Origin: Enchytraeus crypticus
Lineage: Eukaryota > Annelida > Clitellata > Enchytraeida > Enchytraeidae
Length of the DNA stretch: 64,000 nt
Direction: 5' to 3'
Assembly (NCBI GenBank): GCA_905160935.1
Contig: CAJHZI010000705.1
Location: forward strand, 2,277,001 to 2,341,000
Part shown: positions 1 through 10,950 of the stretch, one piece after another
Layout: every line of letters begins with the position of its first letter
How positions within the stretch are numbered: position 1 is the first letter of the stretch
Made by a program: the position numbers and the translations under genes
The notes under the pieces: model-generated
Told to the model about the DNA's origin: nothing
What the model saw: only the letters and a program-made list of their open reading frames with translations
The model's database searches: none

Positions 1-1060
1 ATAATTTGAAAGAGTGGACTAACCAAAGAGAGATATTTAGCCAAAAGCGGTGATTTCATTAACATATGTACTGTCCTTCAATGCTTTCTGAAGCAACATT
101 GTAGTAATTTGCCATATGAATTTGTACGTATATGTATACTGTATGTCGATGCTAGAGATTAAGATGATGGAGAATTATACAAATTTTAGTATTGAGCTCA
201 TAGTTTCATTAGAGGAGAATGAATTAGATGCAGCTGTGCGAATATTTATTGCCATTGGTTTGGGAAAATAATTATCGGCTTATGTTTTAAGAAAAATCTT
301 ATCAACTTAGAGCAAATGATGTAAATGTATTGCACAGCGAGCAGAGGGACTATTTATAGGCCTACTGCTTATTATTGATTGATAGATATCACAATCTCCC
401 TCCTTTGATATGCTGGACAGTAAATATAAAGCATCCTCTTCATAGTATCCTATCACTCTTACTAGCATATTACTATTGAATTGAGAATCCCATCAATATA
501 GAGGCGTTCACGTGTCAAATGCTTTTCCTTAATACGATAATCTGAAGGATAGGTGACAACAATATTAAACCTCTGGCGTTTTACACTTCCATACGTTTTA
601 GTCTACTCTAAAGAAATGCGTGCAGCTCTCGGTAAGACTAAGTGAGATTTAGCTACACTGTTGCAAGATATTTAGATTTCGAAATTGAGCCATATCTAGA
701 AGATTTAAATTTGTCTATGAAGAATTCTTTATATTTCGTGGGTTAGTCCACCATCTACGTAAAGTAAGCAGAGAATTGTTGTTATTTCTATCCTTCATTG
801 GATACATCATCTAGATTATATTTATTTTGTTTTAAACGAAGAGATGACTTATTCTCTACTATCTACCTAATTAATCTATCAAAGCTTTCTCTAATATATC
901 TCTCTAATATCATTTATTTGGGTAATCTATATTTTCATTAATATTGTCTATTTAATCTTTCCAATATGTCTCTCCAATCAATTTCTCTAATTTATTTTTC
1001 TTTAATCTATCTCTCCAATCTATCGCCATAAAACATCATCAACAATATATATTTCAAAGC
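1..1060. other. AT-rich non-coding stretch
   Basis: No open frame, RNA gene or recognisable repeat was found. Positions 880-1020 are a degenerate TCTCTAAT-rich stretch that grades into the satellite array starting at 1061, which may have arisen from it. Confidence 0.5.
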
Positions 1061-1711
1061 ATATCTTTAATAATATCTTAATATCTCTAATAATAATAAT
1101 TATTATTATTATATCTTTAATAATATCTTAATATCTCTAATAATAATAATTATTATTATTATATCTTTAATAATATCTTAATATCTCTAATAATAATAAT
1201 TATTATTATTATATCTTTAATAATATCTTAATATCTCTAATAATAATAATTATTATTATTATATCTTTAATAATATCTTAATATCTCTAATAATAATAAT
1301 TATTATTATTATATCTTTAATAATATCTTAATATCTCTAATAATAATAATTATTATTATTATATCTTTAATAATATCTTAATATCTCTAATAATAATAAT
1401 TATTATTATTATATCTTTAATAATATCTTAATATCTCTAATAATAATAATTATTATTATTATATCTTTAATAATATCTTAATATCTCTAATAATAATAAT
1501 TATTATTATTATATCTTTAATAATATCTTAATATCTCTAATAATAATTATTATTATTATATCTTTAATAATATCTTAATATCTCTAATAATAATTATTAT
1601 TATTATATCTTTAATAATATCTTAATATCTCTAATAATAATAATTATTATTATTATATCTTTAATAATATCTTAATATCTCTAATAATAATTATTATTAT
1701 TATATCTTTAA
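1061..1711. repeat. 50-bp satellite array with internal palindrome
   Basis: About 13 head-to-tail copies of a 50-bp unit that starts ATATCTTTAATAATATC. The first nine copies are 50 bp and identical as read; the copies starting at 1511, 1558 and 1655 are 47 bp because one AAT triplet is missing. Each unit ends in an (AAT)n-(ATT)n segment that is a perfect palindrome of about 22-26 bp, so every copy can form a hairpin. The near identity implies recent amplification or homogenisation. Confidence 0.95.
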
Positions 1712-2436
1712 TATATCTCTCCTAAAATTATATCTCTGTTATTTTCTTTTAAGGCTCCGTATATTTTCATTATTTTATTTTCACAAATAATTATAAGTAC
1801 ATCATTATAGTAATATGATCATGCTAAACCTATGATCTTGTGTGAACTATAAAAGTAGTCAAGCATTAAATGAGGATTTACAGTTTTTTATATCTCGCTT
1901 GAAGTTAAATTATTAAATAAAGGGAAAACTAATAGAAATCTAGAAATCTTCATAGTAGAAACAATTTTGCTCGTAGTAGTTTCTCATATTTTTTAAAGTA
2001 ATCAGTTGAGGAAGAAATTGAATACACAGCCTTATGAATTAAATTCGGAACTTATTTCAACTTGAATTGCTTAATTCTGTACAATACAAGTGCTGCACTT
2101 TAAAGTTGTAAACCGAAAGAATGATCTTTATAAGAGATTATTGATCATTTACACAAAAGATTTAAAGAAAAGGAAAATCATTACCAGAAAATGACGACTA
2201 TATAAAAGAAAACAAGAAGAATGCATTGGCAATGTTAGCACTTTTGAGCACATAGTTTTTGGGATTTTCGCGCAAGCAAGAAATGTTACTTAAGAAGTAT
2301 GCCACTATCAATGTCAAACCAGTGACTTCCGCGAGAAATAGACTGGATATCTTACTTTACAGATATGAATTTATAGATTAACGTTAGGGCCATATTTAAA
2401 ATAAGAATAATTTAAAAATTTGCATTAATGTATTAA
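1712..2436. other. AT-rich non-coding stretch
   Basis: No gene or repeat recognised. Confidence 0.5.
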
Positions 2437-2600
2437 TCCAAACGGTCGTCGTCGGAGAGGGAGACCCAAGAAACGCTGCCTGGATAGAATAATCGAGGAC
2501 ATGCGCAGAGTAAAGGGTAATTCAGAAGACGTCCACGAACGCGGCAAATGGAGGCAGGCTTGTCGACAAGCGGACACTGCAGAAAAGCGGTATTAACGCT
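2437..2600 (+). mobile_element. LINE fragment, C-terminal tail of a second reverse-transcriptase family
   Basis: From 2441 one frame reads 51 residues to a TAA at 2594-2596. The peptide opens with an arginine-rich GRPKKRCLDR motif, followed by an EDMRRVKG stretch and a WRQACRQAD segment ending in EKRY. This matches the C-terminal tail typical of RTE-like and related non-LTR elements (GRPKKRW..D...D..). The copy is heavily 5'-truncated and the 3' flank after the stop is very short. It differs in sequence from the GA-tailed LINE common elsewhere in the window. Confidence 0.75.
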
Positions 2601-3399
2601 AAGAAAAAGAAGATTAAACATTTATTAAAATGTATTAAACATTTTTAGGTTTCTATATAAATATTTTGCCGGTGAGAAGTTTATTAGAGAATAATAATAT
2701 TTTTAGAAATTTACGTGATTTCTTAGATTCATTTCGTCACTTCAATTTCTGATCATTACACGACCGGAATCTAGAATCAATCTGGTCAATATAAAATCCA
2801 CCATTTTTCCAACGTTCAATAAGATTAGCTTAAAGTCTTGGCGGTAGACAATGCAGCACTAAGGTTTGACACTAATTAAAATGGATGTAGAAATCTTTGC
2901 TGACTAAAACTATCCATTTATTCGTGTACAGGAGGCCTACAACACGGTCAAAGATACTTTGTTCATTAAAGTCCCTAAGATTTATAGGAGAAGTTGTTTC
3001 CTAAGTAATATTGCATGCTGTGCTTGGCAAACTAATAAATGAATGGATTTAATAAAGAGCATATTTATATGATTTAATTTCAGATATTTTTCTTATGTTA
3101 TATTATAGTGGAACGTTCGAAGCTGTATGGCGTAGGCCCTGTAAAAACGAGTTTGATTGGTCGTACTAAATTCAAATATTTGCCATTGAATTTCTATAAC
3201 TTGCATATTGAATTTAATAAAGCTAAAGATATGTGAGCAAGCTGTGGACAATGCATTAGTCTAATATAAAAGGAAAATAGATTTTTTGAAGCTAAACCGG
3301 TAGTATTGAAACCCCCAAATTAGCAAGATTTATTTCTGATCAACAATTTGATGCAATTTTCATATGACAGAAAATAGAACTATACTGATGCCAGTTAGG
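2601..3399. other. AT-rich non-coding stretch
   Basis: Nothing gene-like is seen. If the calcium-sensor model at 3622-3729 is right, this lies within its first intron. Confidence 0.45.
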
Positions 3400-3475
3400 T
3401 GACTGTGTTTGCTAGTGACTTAGTCCGATAAGCAGAAGATTTTAGATTCAAATCCTAGCCGGATCGGCTTCAAAT
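3400..3475 (+). repeat. tRNA-like (B-box) SINE remnant
   Basis: A pol III B-box-like GATTCAAATCC lies at 3445-3455, followed by TAGCCGGATCGG, resembling the head of SINE family C at 36.5 kb. No body or tail could be aligned, so this may be an old fragment. Confidence 0.3.
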
Positions 3476-3621
3476 TTGTTTAGAAACATAGAGTCCCAGT
3501 GTATAATATAGAATACCCTGTGAGACAATTTAGAAATTGTGGAAATGCGCTATTTTTCAGCTACATCACCTAAAGGCTGTTTAGCATTTGCGGAGCAACA
3601 TGATGGAGTAGCATCTCTTAC

Positions 3622-3729
3622 CATGAAGCCTTTATACCAGGCCTTTATCTGTTGTTTGGTGAAGTTAGTGTTCTCCACAAGGAACTGCATGTCTTCTTTA
3701 GGAAGCTTCTTGCTTCTTCCCACTCCCAT
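3622..3729 (-). CDS. Neuronal calcium sensor / visinin-like protein, first coding exon (partial gene)
   Basis: The minus strand encodes 36 residues from an ATG at 3729-3727 in good context (AAGATGG) to a consensus donor GTAAGA at 3621-3616, ending in phase 0. The peptide begins MGVGRSKK, a fit to the N-myristoylation pattern (Gly2, Ser6). It continues with an FLVENTNFT segment and KAWYKGFM, matching the helix before EF-hand 1 of the NCS family (WYKGF is highly conserved in NCS1, hippocalcin, neurocalcin, visinin and recoverin). Family members are about 190 residues with four EF-hands and act as calcium-myristoyl switches at membranes. No EF-hand exon was found downstream between 3621 and 1, so the rest of the gene probably lies left of the window. 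The subfamily cannot be settled. A retained single exon or pseudogene remains possible. Confidence 0.72.
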
Positions 3730-3762
3730 CTTGTTACAGTTCTTGAGCTCTAAGGACACTCA

Positions 3763-4748
3763 GCTTCAATTCCGTTTCCTGTCCCAGAGTTGGGATTTGA
3801 CGAGTTTACGTACAAGAGATGACACAGGACAAGATGAACTACTGAACTTTGAACTTCAAACTTCAGGCTGATTATTTCTAACTTTGATTAGGCTTCAGGA
3901 ATCTTGGCCTTCTGGTAGGTTAGCTATTGACAGAAAACAAATAATGTATATTTTTAGATATGAAGTAATAATAACAAATATCAAGCTTCGTAGTGCATTA
4001 CAAGTAAATTTAACGTCATCTGATTCAAACATCAGGGACAGGTTTGCGGACAGGTAAATGAATTCTGTGATGATACTTAAGCTCCAGAGCTCCAGAGCTC
4101 CAATGATCTGTCAGAGATGTTAGAATTTTAATACTGCTAATTAATAATAATTAATAATACTACTATTATTAATTAATTAATTAATTAATTAAGTAGTATT
4201 ATTAATTAATTAATTAATAATACTACTACTAGGACCAGAGAATGTTAAAAGTTGAGGAGTACCAGAATTTACCAGAATTTACCAAAATTGCTACCATCTT
4301 TCGTTATTCCAATCCTTCTTCACATTTATGTAGCAGGAACAAGGAAATAAAAATAATGGCTTATTTCAATCCCCAAACATACATGATTACAACATCCAGC
4401 TTGTTTTAAAAACTATTCTCCGACACTGCATTCACAACTTCAAAACTCAAAGTATTCCACCTATCAATCACCCTTTGAGAAAAAGAAAACTTTCCTAAGT
4501 CTGTCCTTACACTAGGCTTCATTAAACAACTTACAGCTATATACGAGTATCAAGACGTGGATCTGCCACTTAGAAGTACACTGAAGAACTCAATCTAACT
4601 GAAGCAATAATAACAGTTTTCAAACTTCTTTACATGCCAAATCATAATTATTAACTGTTAATTCTATAATAGTGTTATTACAGATGGCCAGTTTTCGAAA
4701 TATGGTAAAAAAATGACTGAACATTTCTAATAAATAATATATTTACAC
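3763..4748. other. Upstream flank of the calcium-sensor exon
   Basis: Expected to hold the 5' UTR and possibly the promoter of the minus-strand calcium-sensor gene, but no promoter motif is convincing. It contains the TTAATTAA-rich palindrome listed separately. Confidence 0.4.
4139..4233. repeat. TTAA/ATTA-rich inverted repeat
   Basis: An AATAATACTACT motif and its reverse complement AGTAGTATTATT flank a (TTAA)n core, and a further AATAATACTACT follows. The arms can fold into a long AT-rich stem. Confidence 0.7.
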
Positions 4749-4948
4749 ACCCTCTCTCTTCTCTCTTTCTCATTTATCAGTATTCTCTTACTACTTTCTT
4801 AAGTTTTATTCTTTCTACTACTTACTTTCTCTCTTTCTCTCTCTATTACTTTCTCTCTCTCACTCTCTATCACTCTCTCCCCCATCACTCTCTGCATGTA
4901 TCTCTCTCTATTACTCTCTCTCTCTATTACTCTCTCTCTCTCTCTCTA

Positions 4949-4996
<48 letters not shown>

Positions 4997-5008
4997 TATC
5001 TATCTCTC
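4749..5008. repeat. (CT)n-rich microsatellite
   Basis: CTCTCTT/TCTCTAT-rich tract with long pure CT runs at 4927-5005. Unlike other CT or GA tracts here, it is not flanked by recognisable LINE sequence. It may be an eroded LINE tail or an independent simple repeat. Confidence 0.85.
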
Positions 5009-5447
5009 GTACACAGAGATGCACATACATATTAATTTTTAGACACTCCAATAAGAACTTCCTAGTGAAATGGATTGCAACATGCATATAAGCCTGTGAG
5101 TTGATCATGAAATAACCTCCTATAAAATCTATCACAAGAAGAGATCCTTACATTCACTCTCGATTTCTCAGCATTCCTAATGTAATATTAATTGTCGGTC
5201 GGTATTGCATTTCAACTCCTACCGTTGAGCGATTTGTTTAGAATTCTTTAGCTTTTAACGCGATACGTCAAAGATATTCTAGACATATCGACAGCATTAG
5301 GCCCATAGCAAATATAGAACATGCCGACAGCAACATAGCCGAAGTTACGTGAGAATATTTCATCAAAAATTCAATATTTCAGAATTACATTTGCTTATTC
5401 ATCGACACAAACTCAAGAATTACCCTAAAGCGACTGCTTAGCGCAAC
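5009..5447. other. Non-coding stretch
   Basis: No gene or repeat recognised. Confidence 0.45.
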
Positions 5448-5449
5448 AA

Positions 5450-5493
<44 letters not shown>

Positions 5494-5503
5494 ATGTGTG
5501 TGC

Positions 5504-5563
<60 letters not shown>

Positions 5564-5590
5564 ATATGTATATATATATATATACATTAT
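5448..5590. repeat. (TA)n/(TG)n compound microsatellite
   Basis: Alternating TA runs interrupted by a TG run at about 5472-5500. Open frames across it are simple-sequence artefacts. Confidence 0.95.
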
Positions 5591-5654
5591 AGCCTTGTAG
5601 TGCATTAGTACTATATTACACATACGCATACTATTATATTAAATATAATATTAC

Positions 5655-5656
<2 letters not shown>

Positions 5657-5685
<29 letters not shown>

Positions 5686-5761
5686 TAGTGGACTGCCTAC
5701 TGGCAGGTCCATAGTATATAACGCCTTCACTTTTCTCTGTCTTCCGCTTTCCTCTAGACTA
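5657..5761 (-). mobile_element. 5'-truncated GA-LINE insertion with 30-bp target-site duplication
   Basis: A minus-strand copy of only the last ~105 bp of the GA-tailed LINE. Its (GA)n tail, read here as (CT)n from 5658 to 5684, abuts the left flank. An identical 30-bp direct repeat starting CATACTATTATATTAAATAT lies at 5627-5656 and 5762-5791, exactly bracketing the insert. This is the signature of target-primed reverse transcription and shows that the GA microsatellite arrived as the element's tail. Confidence 0.88.
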
Positions 5762-5791
5762 CATACTATTATATTAAATATAATATTACAT

Positions 5792-6330
5792 GCAGTAGGA
5801 TTGCACAAGTAAAAGAGGCCTTCGGTAATATAAAAGAACTTTTAACAAAAAGTCCAAAAAAGACACAAAGATAAAGATATTGAAAACCTTGGTTTGGATC
5901 ACTCTATTGTGTACATTTCCGCTATTTTACGGATGTGAAACATGGACCTTAAGGAAGGAAGATATTAGGAAACTAGAGGCATTTGAAATGTGGATATGGA
6001 GAAGCATGGGAAGGACTAGCTGGACTCAAAAGGTTACAAATGAGGAAGTTCTGGAGTGAGTTGGTACAGATAGACAGTTGATAAATGTATTAAGAAATAG
6101 AAAGAAAAGTTACATAGGACACATTCTAGGTGGGGATAGTCTATGAAGAGAGGTCATAGAACGTAGAATGGAAGGGACAAGATGCAGAGGCAAGCCGAAA
6201 TTAGGTTTGTTAGATGATTTAAAGAACCATTCATATGTGAACATGAAGAAGAAAGCGGAAGACAGAGAAGAGTGGAGGCGTTATATACCATGGACATGCC
6301 AGTAGGCAGTGAACTAAGAGACACTAGGAG
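5792..6330 (+). mobile_element. GA-LINE C-terminal fragment, decayed
   Basis: Begins at the codons for CSRIAQ and runs through a degraded LYGCETWTL, MWIW and GRPKLG series to PWTCQ and TAG at 6303-6305, only about 25 bp before the element end. These are hallmarks of the region after the RT domain in RTE-like non-LTR elements. Several stops (for example after TKTQR near 5859, and a TGA near 6058) and frameshifts make it non-functional. The terminal GA tail is nearly lost. Confidence 0.85.
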
Positions 6331-6690
6331 TGATTATTAAACTACTGACTTTTGGCGTATTAGCATACATATTACATATATGCATATTATTATACTACAC
6401 ATAATATTATAATACTGCCTTGTGGTGTAATAGGGCTTTATTGCATATATGCATACTATTACATTACATATAATATTATACGACTGCCTTGTGGCACAGT
6501 GATACTGTGCATTTTTTACTCTTAAATGTCAAGTTAAATTTCAAGACTTCTTAGCGATATGAGTGTTTATCTTCCAGAGGGACGAAACACCCATTGTGAT
6601 CACCTAGTGACGTCATATACAGGGTCAGTTGACCTTGAATCTCCATAATCCTATCTGGATCCATTTCCTATTACGGATACTGTACAATAG

Positions 6691-7075
6691 CATATGCTAT
6701 AAGAGTAAATGCTCTATGAGTACATGCTATAATAGTATATGCTATAACAGTAAATGTTCTAATAGTAAATGATATATTAGTGCATGCTATAATAGTATAT
6801 GTCATAATAGTAAATGTTCAGTAAATGCTTTAATAGTATACGCTACAATAGTAAATGTTATAATAGTAAATGCTATAATAGTATATGCTATAATAGTCAA
6901 TATTCCAATAGTAAATGCTATAATAGTATATGCTCTAATAGTAAATGTTCTAGTAGTAAATGCTATAATAGGATATACTCTAATAGTAAATGTTTTAATA
7001 GTAAATGCTAAAATAGTATATGCTTATAGTAAATGTTCTACCAATAAATGCAATAATATTGAATGCTCTATTAGT
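6691..7075. repeat. 15-bp minisatellite
   Basis: About 25 degenerate copies of ATGCTATAATAGTAA and variants (ATGTTCTAATAGTAA). A 65-codon open frame through part of it (YNSKCYNS-type repeats) is an artefact of the 15-bp period. Confidence 0.92.
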
Positions 7076-7131
7076 CATTTCTATATTTCTCGAATACAAT
7101 TTAAATGTAGTATCAGGCTTGAAGATGAGTA

Positions 7132-7255
7132 AAAAAGCTGGTAAAGCTAAGGTTAACGTCAGTTTCATCACTCGAAAGAGACATCAGTGACGGGCGAGCC
7201 CAGGATTTGAACCCGTACATACTGAGTCCTATCAGCTCTCAGAGTATCATTGCGA
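7132..7255 (-). mobile_element. tRNA-derived SINE, family A
   Basis: In minus orientation it has a B-box-like GGTTCAAATCC, then CTGGGCTCGCCCGTCACTGA, a body with GAAACTGACGTTAACCTTAG and a short CTTTACCAGC tail. This is the same order as in at least nine other copies in the window. Confidence 0.82.
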
Positions 7256-8571
7256 TTTTAAAACAAAAGTTAATACAAGCTTTTAGCCTTCCCGTATAGG
7301 GGAACCGGAATAACTTTTACCGGACACGGAAAGGCTATTCCTGGAATTGCTCGAGTCACTGAGAGTAGTCGCTGAGGATTAATTCAAGGAACTATGACGT
7401 ACGAGTAGAGTCCACCGTGGTGGAGTGGTTGTAAGCAGGATGCTCCATAACCTCCTGCTCATCTCAACATAACTACAGGGATTTTTTTGGGGGGACACTC
7501 CTCAAAAAATAGACTGATCATCAAAGCAACAACTTTTAAAAAGTTCTGAAAAATTCTAACTACAACTTTGATTTCCAATCTTCTCAATTGATTACAACGT
7601 TTTATAGTGTCTATTTATTTATTTGTTTATCTATATATTTATTCAGTTAAATCAAACACTGATAGGGGTTAATAACCCAGTGCAATTTTCAAATAAACAG
7701 AAATGCACCAAAACACCAAATGAAAGAGCGAACCATGACCAATAGAGAAACCGTAGATTAGTTTTCGACGTTGTAGCGTGTAGTGCAATTATTCACTCTA
7801 AATTTGCCCTTTCCTCTGCAAGCTATCCCAAGATAATTCTTAACGTCTTTAATGGTTTTCATTGTCGCATTATAGAATCTTTAATAAATGTAAATTATAA
7901 ATTCAATTTTCTACTAAATTCGCCTGATTTACGTACACTGAAAGTACTTAACAAAACTGTACAAACCCATAAAATGAGTTTAAAATGTGTATACTGGCTT
8001 TTCTTAATATTTTATCTACAGCTTGCAAGCTAATCAATATTGCATGTGAGAACAGAAAATGTCTTATCAAACGCTTAAACAACCACTGTGCCTGAAAGAA
8101 CATTTTTGATTGCGATGAATGTATTCCATTGTGTGTGCATTTTTGAAAATTTTTGCTTCCAATATTTAAACGTGTAGAATACTTACACCGATTCGTATAA
8201 GAATTGCTATACTTATTAGTACTTGCTAACAGCATGAAATTCACTACGGAAAATATTAACAAACTACTATTTCTTTAAATTTATTAAAATAACTTCCGCA
8301 CTTTTATGAACATTTGGAGCCCTATTTTAAAGAGCATCACTGACAAATCCGAGAACATCGCTATCCGGGTGTTGGTCCAGCAGCGTGTCGGCATTATGTC
8401 CTTGGACTCTATAAATCCGGTAGAATTGAACAGCGATATTTTATATTGGATTGTAAATGAGATACAGGCTGGGGGATGCTACATAGGAGGTATTCAGTAC
8501 CCCTTCTTGTTACTAAAAGTCAATTTTATCATAATTTTAAGAAATTTTTTTGTAGTATTAAAGATCAGACT
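7256..8571. other. Non-coding stretch with one unexplained open frame
   Basis: An open plus-strand stretch at about 8306-8560 (peptide with SPILKSITDKSENIAIRVLV) is more complex than simple sequence, but no family is recognised. The opposite strand also reads a plausible peptide over part of it (HNADTLLDQHPDSDVLGF), so its coding sense is unclear. The rest shows no gene. Confidence 0.35.
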
Positions 8572-8712
8572 GGCTGGAGCTAATGGCGATGTCGGCAAGA
8601 TATCCGACCGCGGATCAGTATGTGCGGGGTTCAAATCCTGAGTTTGCCTGTCACTGATAGGCCATCGATTTCGAGTAATGAAAATAACGTTACCATTGGC
8701 TTTTACACGGCT
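8572..8712 (+). mobile_element. tRNA-derived SINE, family A
   Basis: A near full-length copy. The A-box-like TGGCGATGTCGG lies at about 8583-8594 and the B box GGTTCAAATCC at about 8628-8638. The shared TCACTGAT...CGATTTCGAGT body and ACGTTACC tail follow. The head resembles a tRNA gene, as expected for an internal pol III promoter. Confidence 0.85.
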
Positions 8713-10791
8713 TAATAAATAACTGTATAATGAGTCAGGTGAAAATCATCAATGTCTTTATTGCTAAATTGGTAGTCAATCAACCCCCACCCCCCCCCCC
8801 CTGCTAATGCCTCATACTGGGTTGCGTTGGATAGATGATTTTACATTCAGATTAGTTTTGCGGATTTAATATGGAGACTAGACTCGAGTACTGGGCGTAG
8901 ATCTCTTGACTTTTGAATGCCTCGTTGCTTGGGCGTAGTCGGGCTAATTTAACGTCAGTTTCAACAAGCGCACACTAGACGATTTCCAGACAACGCTTTA
9001 GACATTTAATAAATATTATTTCTCTCTCACTCTAAATCTAATTTAATCAATAATCAGTTCTCATTCAAAACGTGCATGATCCAGCCTCGCCATTTCGTAT
9101 TCACAATTTAAATATTAACAATTCAGTATTGATGAATCAGTGGTAACAGTTTAGTATTTAAAATTCGGTACCAAAAAATTGGACTTTAAAGCTCAGAGTT
9201 AACAATTCATAGTTACAAATTTAGTATTATCAGTTCAGTATTAGCAATTTAGCATAAACAATTTGACACTAACTATCTAGTATTACCAAATCGGCATAAA
9301 CATCAATCGTAGTATTAACATTTGATGATTAACAACCCACAATTAACCCCTAATCTTATCTTGGCAGCTCTGCCAGTAAACCTAACCTAACTAAGTAAAT
9401 CTTCAGATACTAAAGATTTGGGCTCCCCCATCACTGACATCGCTTTCGAGTGACGAAGATGATGTTAACATTAGCTTTACCAGCTTTTACTTTTCTGTGA
9501 GAGAAAAACATGATTAGTGATTATTTTATTGAAATTATGAATTCTCTATTGTACTGTGCTATCTACACTTATGGAGACGCTTTGCATGCCTTGAGGTACC
9601 ATCGTTCTGCTATAACTACCTAATTGCCTAACTACCTACCTAACTACCGCTCTAATTTCACAAGAATTACACCTAGAGACGAAAGACGAAACAGAAAATG
9701 TCTCAATATCTGAGAATTTTACTTCATCTGCTTTAGAAGATATCAACAATAATTTTTGTTAGGTTTACGAACGAAGTACTCTCAAATCATTTGTACTCAA
9801 AAAAAGGAAGTCTCTATATACTGAACGTACTATTTATTATATTATTAACATAACCAGAATCATCATCGTCGTCGTTAGCTTCCCTTAATACCAGTTTAAC
9901 TAGGGTCGGGATACGAATAAGCCTTCTTCAATCCTCTTTGTCCTACACAATATCATTCATCAATCCCCTAAAATTTATTATATGGATTTATTACGTTAAT
10001 TTATTATGATTTATTATATTATTAGCAATTACGCATAAGTAGATTATTTACGTAGTTTATGTAATATCTACACAAATGTTAACCTGCCTAATGCAATTCA
10101 ACATTCAGCAGTTGCAATTTTAAGCTTCACACGTGAGCTTCAAGAGTCGTCACATCAGTTACATCAGTGAGCGAATAAAATTAGAAATCGCGTCACGATG
10201 CTGCCCTGTTGTAAATATGCCTTGTTAACAATGCTCGGGTCAGTAATTTGTGCCGAGATAATCCATTATTAAATCTCCTTCAATGTAATCTGGCCCTCAC
10301 GTATACCTACAAAGCTACCAGGTCACAAAAAGGATTGATTTTGTCAGATTAATAAATATCGTTATTGCAGTATTTATAATTTAACTATTCAACACTTCAG
10401 AAATAACACTTTTTCTTGTAAAGAGTATAATTTGTATGGTAAATAGAATTATAGATAAGTGAAAAGGGTTAGTGGGCATGCGCAGTCGTTTGTGATATTC
10501 CAGCAGGGAAGTGCTTATGTAGTCGATAGATTGTTCAAGAGAGAGTTAGTTCTAAAAGCTCAAGGTGAATCATAATTTGAGCAATTAGCCTGTCATATAT
10601 GGAACAATATATGAACGGATTCTGTACTAAACATTAATCCTAAACCTAAGGATATTAAGAATCCAGTCCAGAAAATTGGTAAGAATAAGCACAAAAAGTT
10701 AAAAATAATGCAATACAAGAACAGCCCAGTTAAAAGCCTTGCAAATACTATAACGACGAAATAAGACCACCAATAATCTACTCCTTAGGTA
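8713..10791. other. Intergenic region with degenerate repeats
   Basis: Contains a run of 12 C at 8790-8801. A degenerate ~15-bp repeat around AGTATTAACAATTC spans about 9105-9345. A partial family A SINE lies at about 9420-9492 on the plus strand (CATCGCTTTCGAGTGACGAA, then GTTAACATTAGCTTTACCAG). No gene was recognised in the remainder. Confidence 0.5.
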
Positions 10792-10792
10792 A

Positions 10793-10829
<37 letters not shown>

Positions 10830-10950
10830 TAGTGCACTGCTAGCTGGCAGGTCCATGGTATATGACGTCTCCACTTTTCCCTATTTATTTTCCGTTCTCC
10901 TTTTCATGTTCACATACTAGTGGATCTTTAAATCATCTAAAACATTCCTT
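10792..10950 (-). mobile_element. GA-LINE 3' end
   Basis: A CT run (GA tail in element sense) at about 10795-10829 is followed by TTAGTGCACTGC and the antisense of the PWTCQ end. A decayed antisense EEWRR and MLDDLK region follows to about 10950. 5'-truncated; no clear target-site duplication was seen. Confidence 0.82.

Larger units (their letters stand above)
5591..6490. repeat. Degenerate ~65-bp tandem repeat split by LINE insertions
   Basis: The unit contains GCCTTGTGGTGTAATAG followed by GCATACTATTATATTA and an ATAATATTA segment. One copy lies at about 5589-5656, and further copies at about 6345-6410, 6411-6480 and after 6480. The intervening 5657-6330 is LINE sequence, so the LINEs inserted into a pre-existing tandem array. 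Confidence 0.65.

Noticed and set aside
1061-1711. CRISPR-like array
   Set aside because: The units are contiguous with no unique spacers, and the DNA is eukaryotic; it is a satellite.
4749-5008. LINE tail
   Set aside because: Although CT-rich like LINE tails elsewhere, neither flank carries the GA-LINE end, so it is annotated only as a microsatellite.
6814-7011. Open frame with repeated YNSKCYNS
   Set aside because: Direct product of the 15-bp minisatellite.
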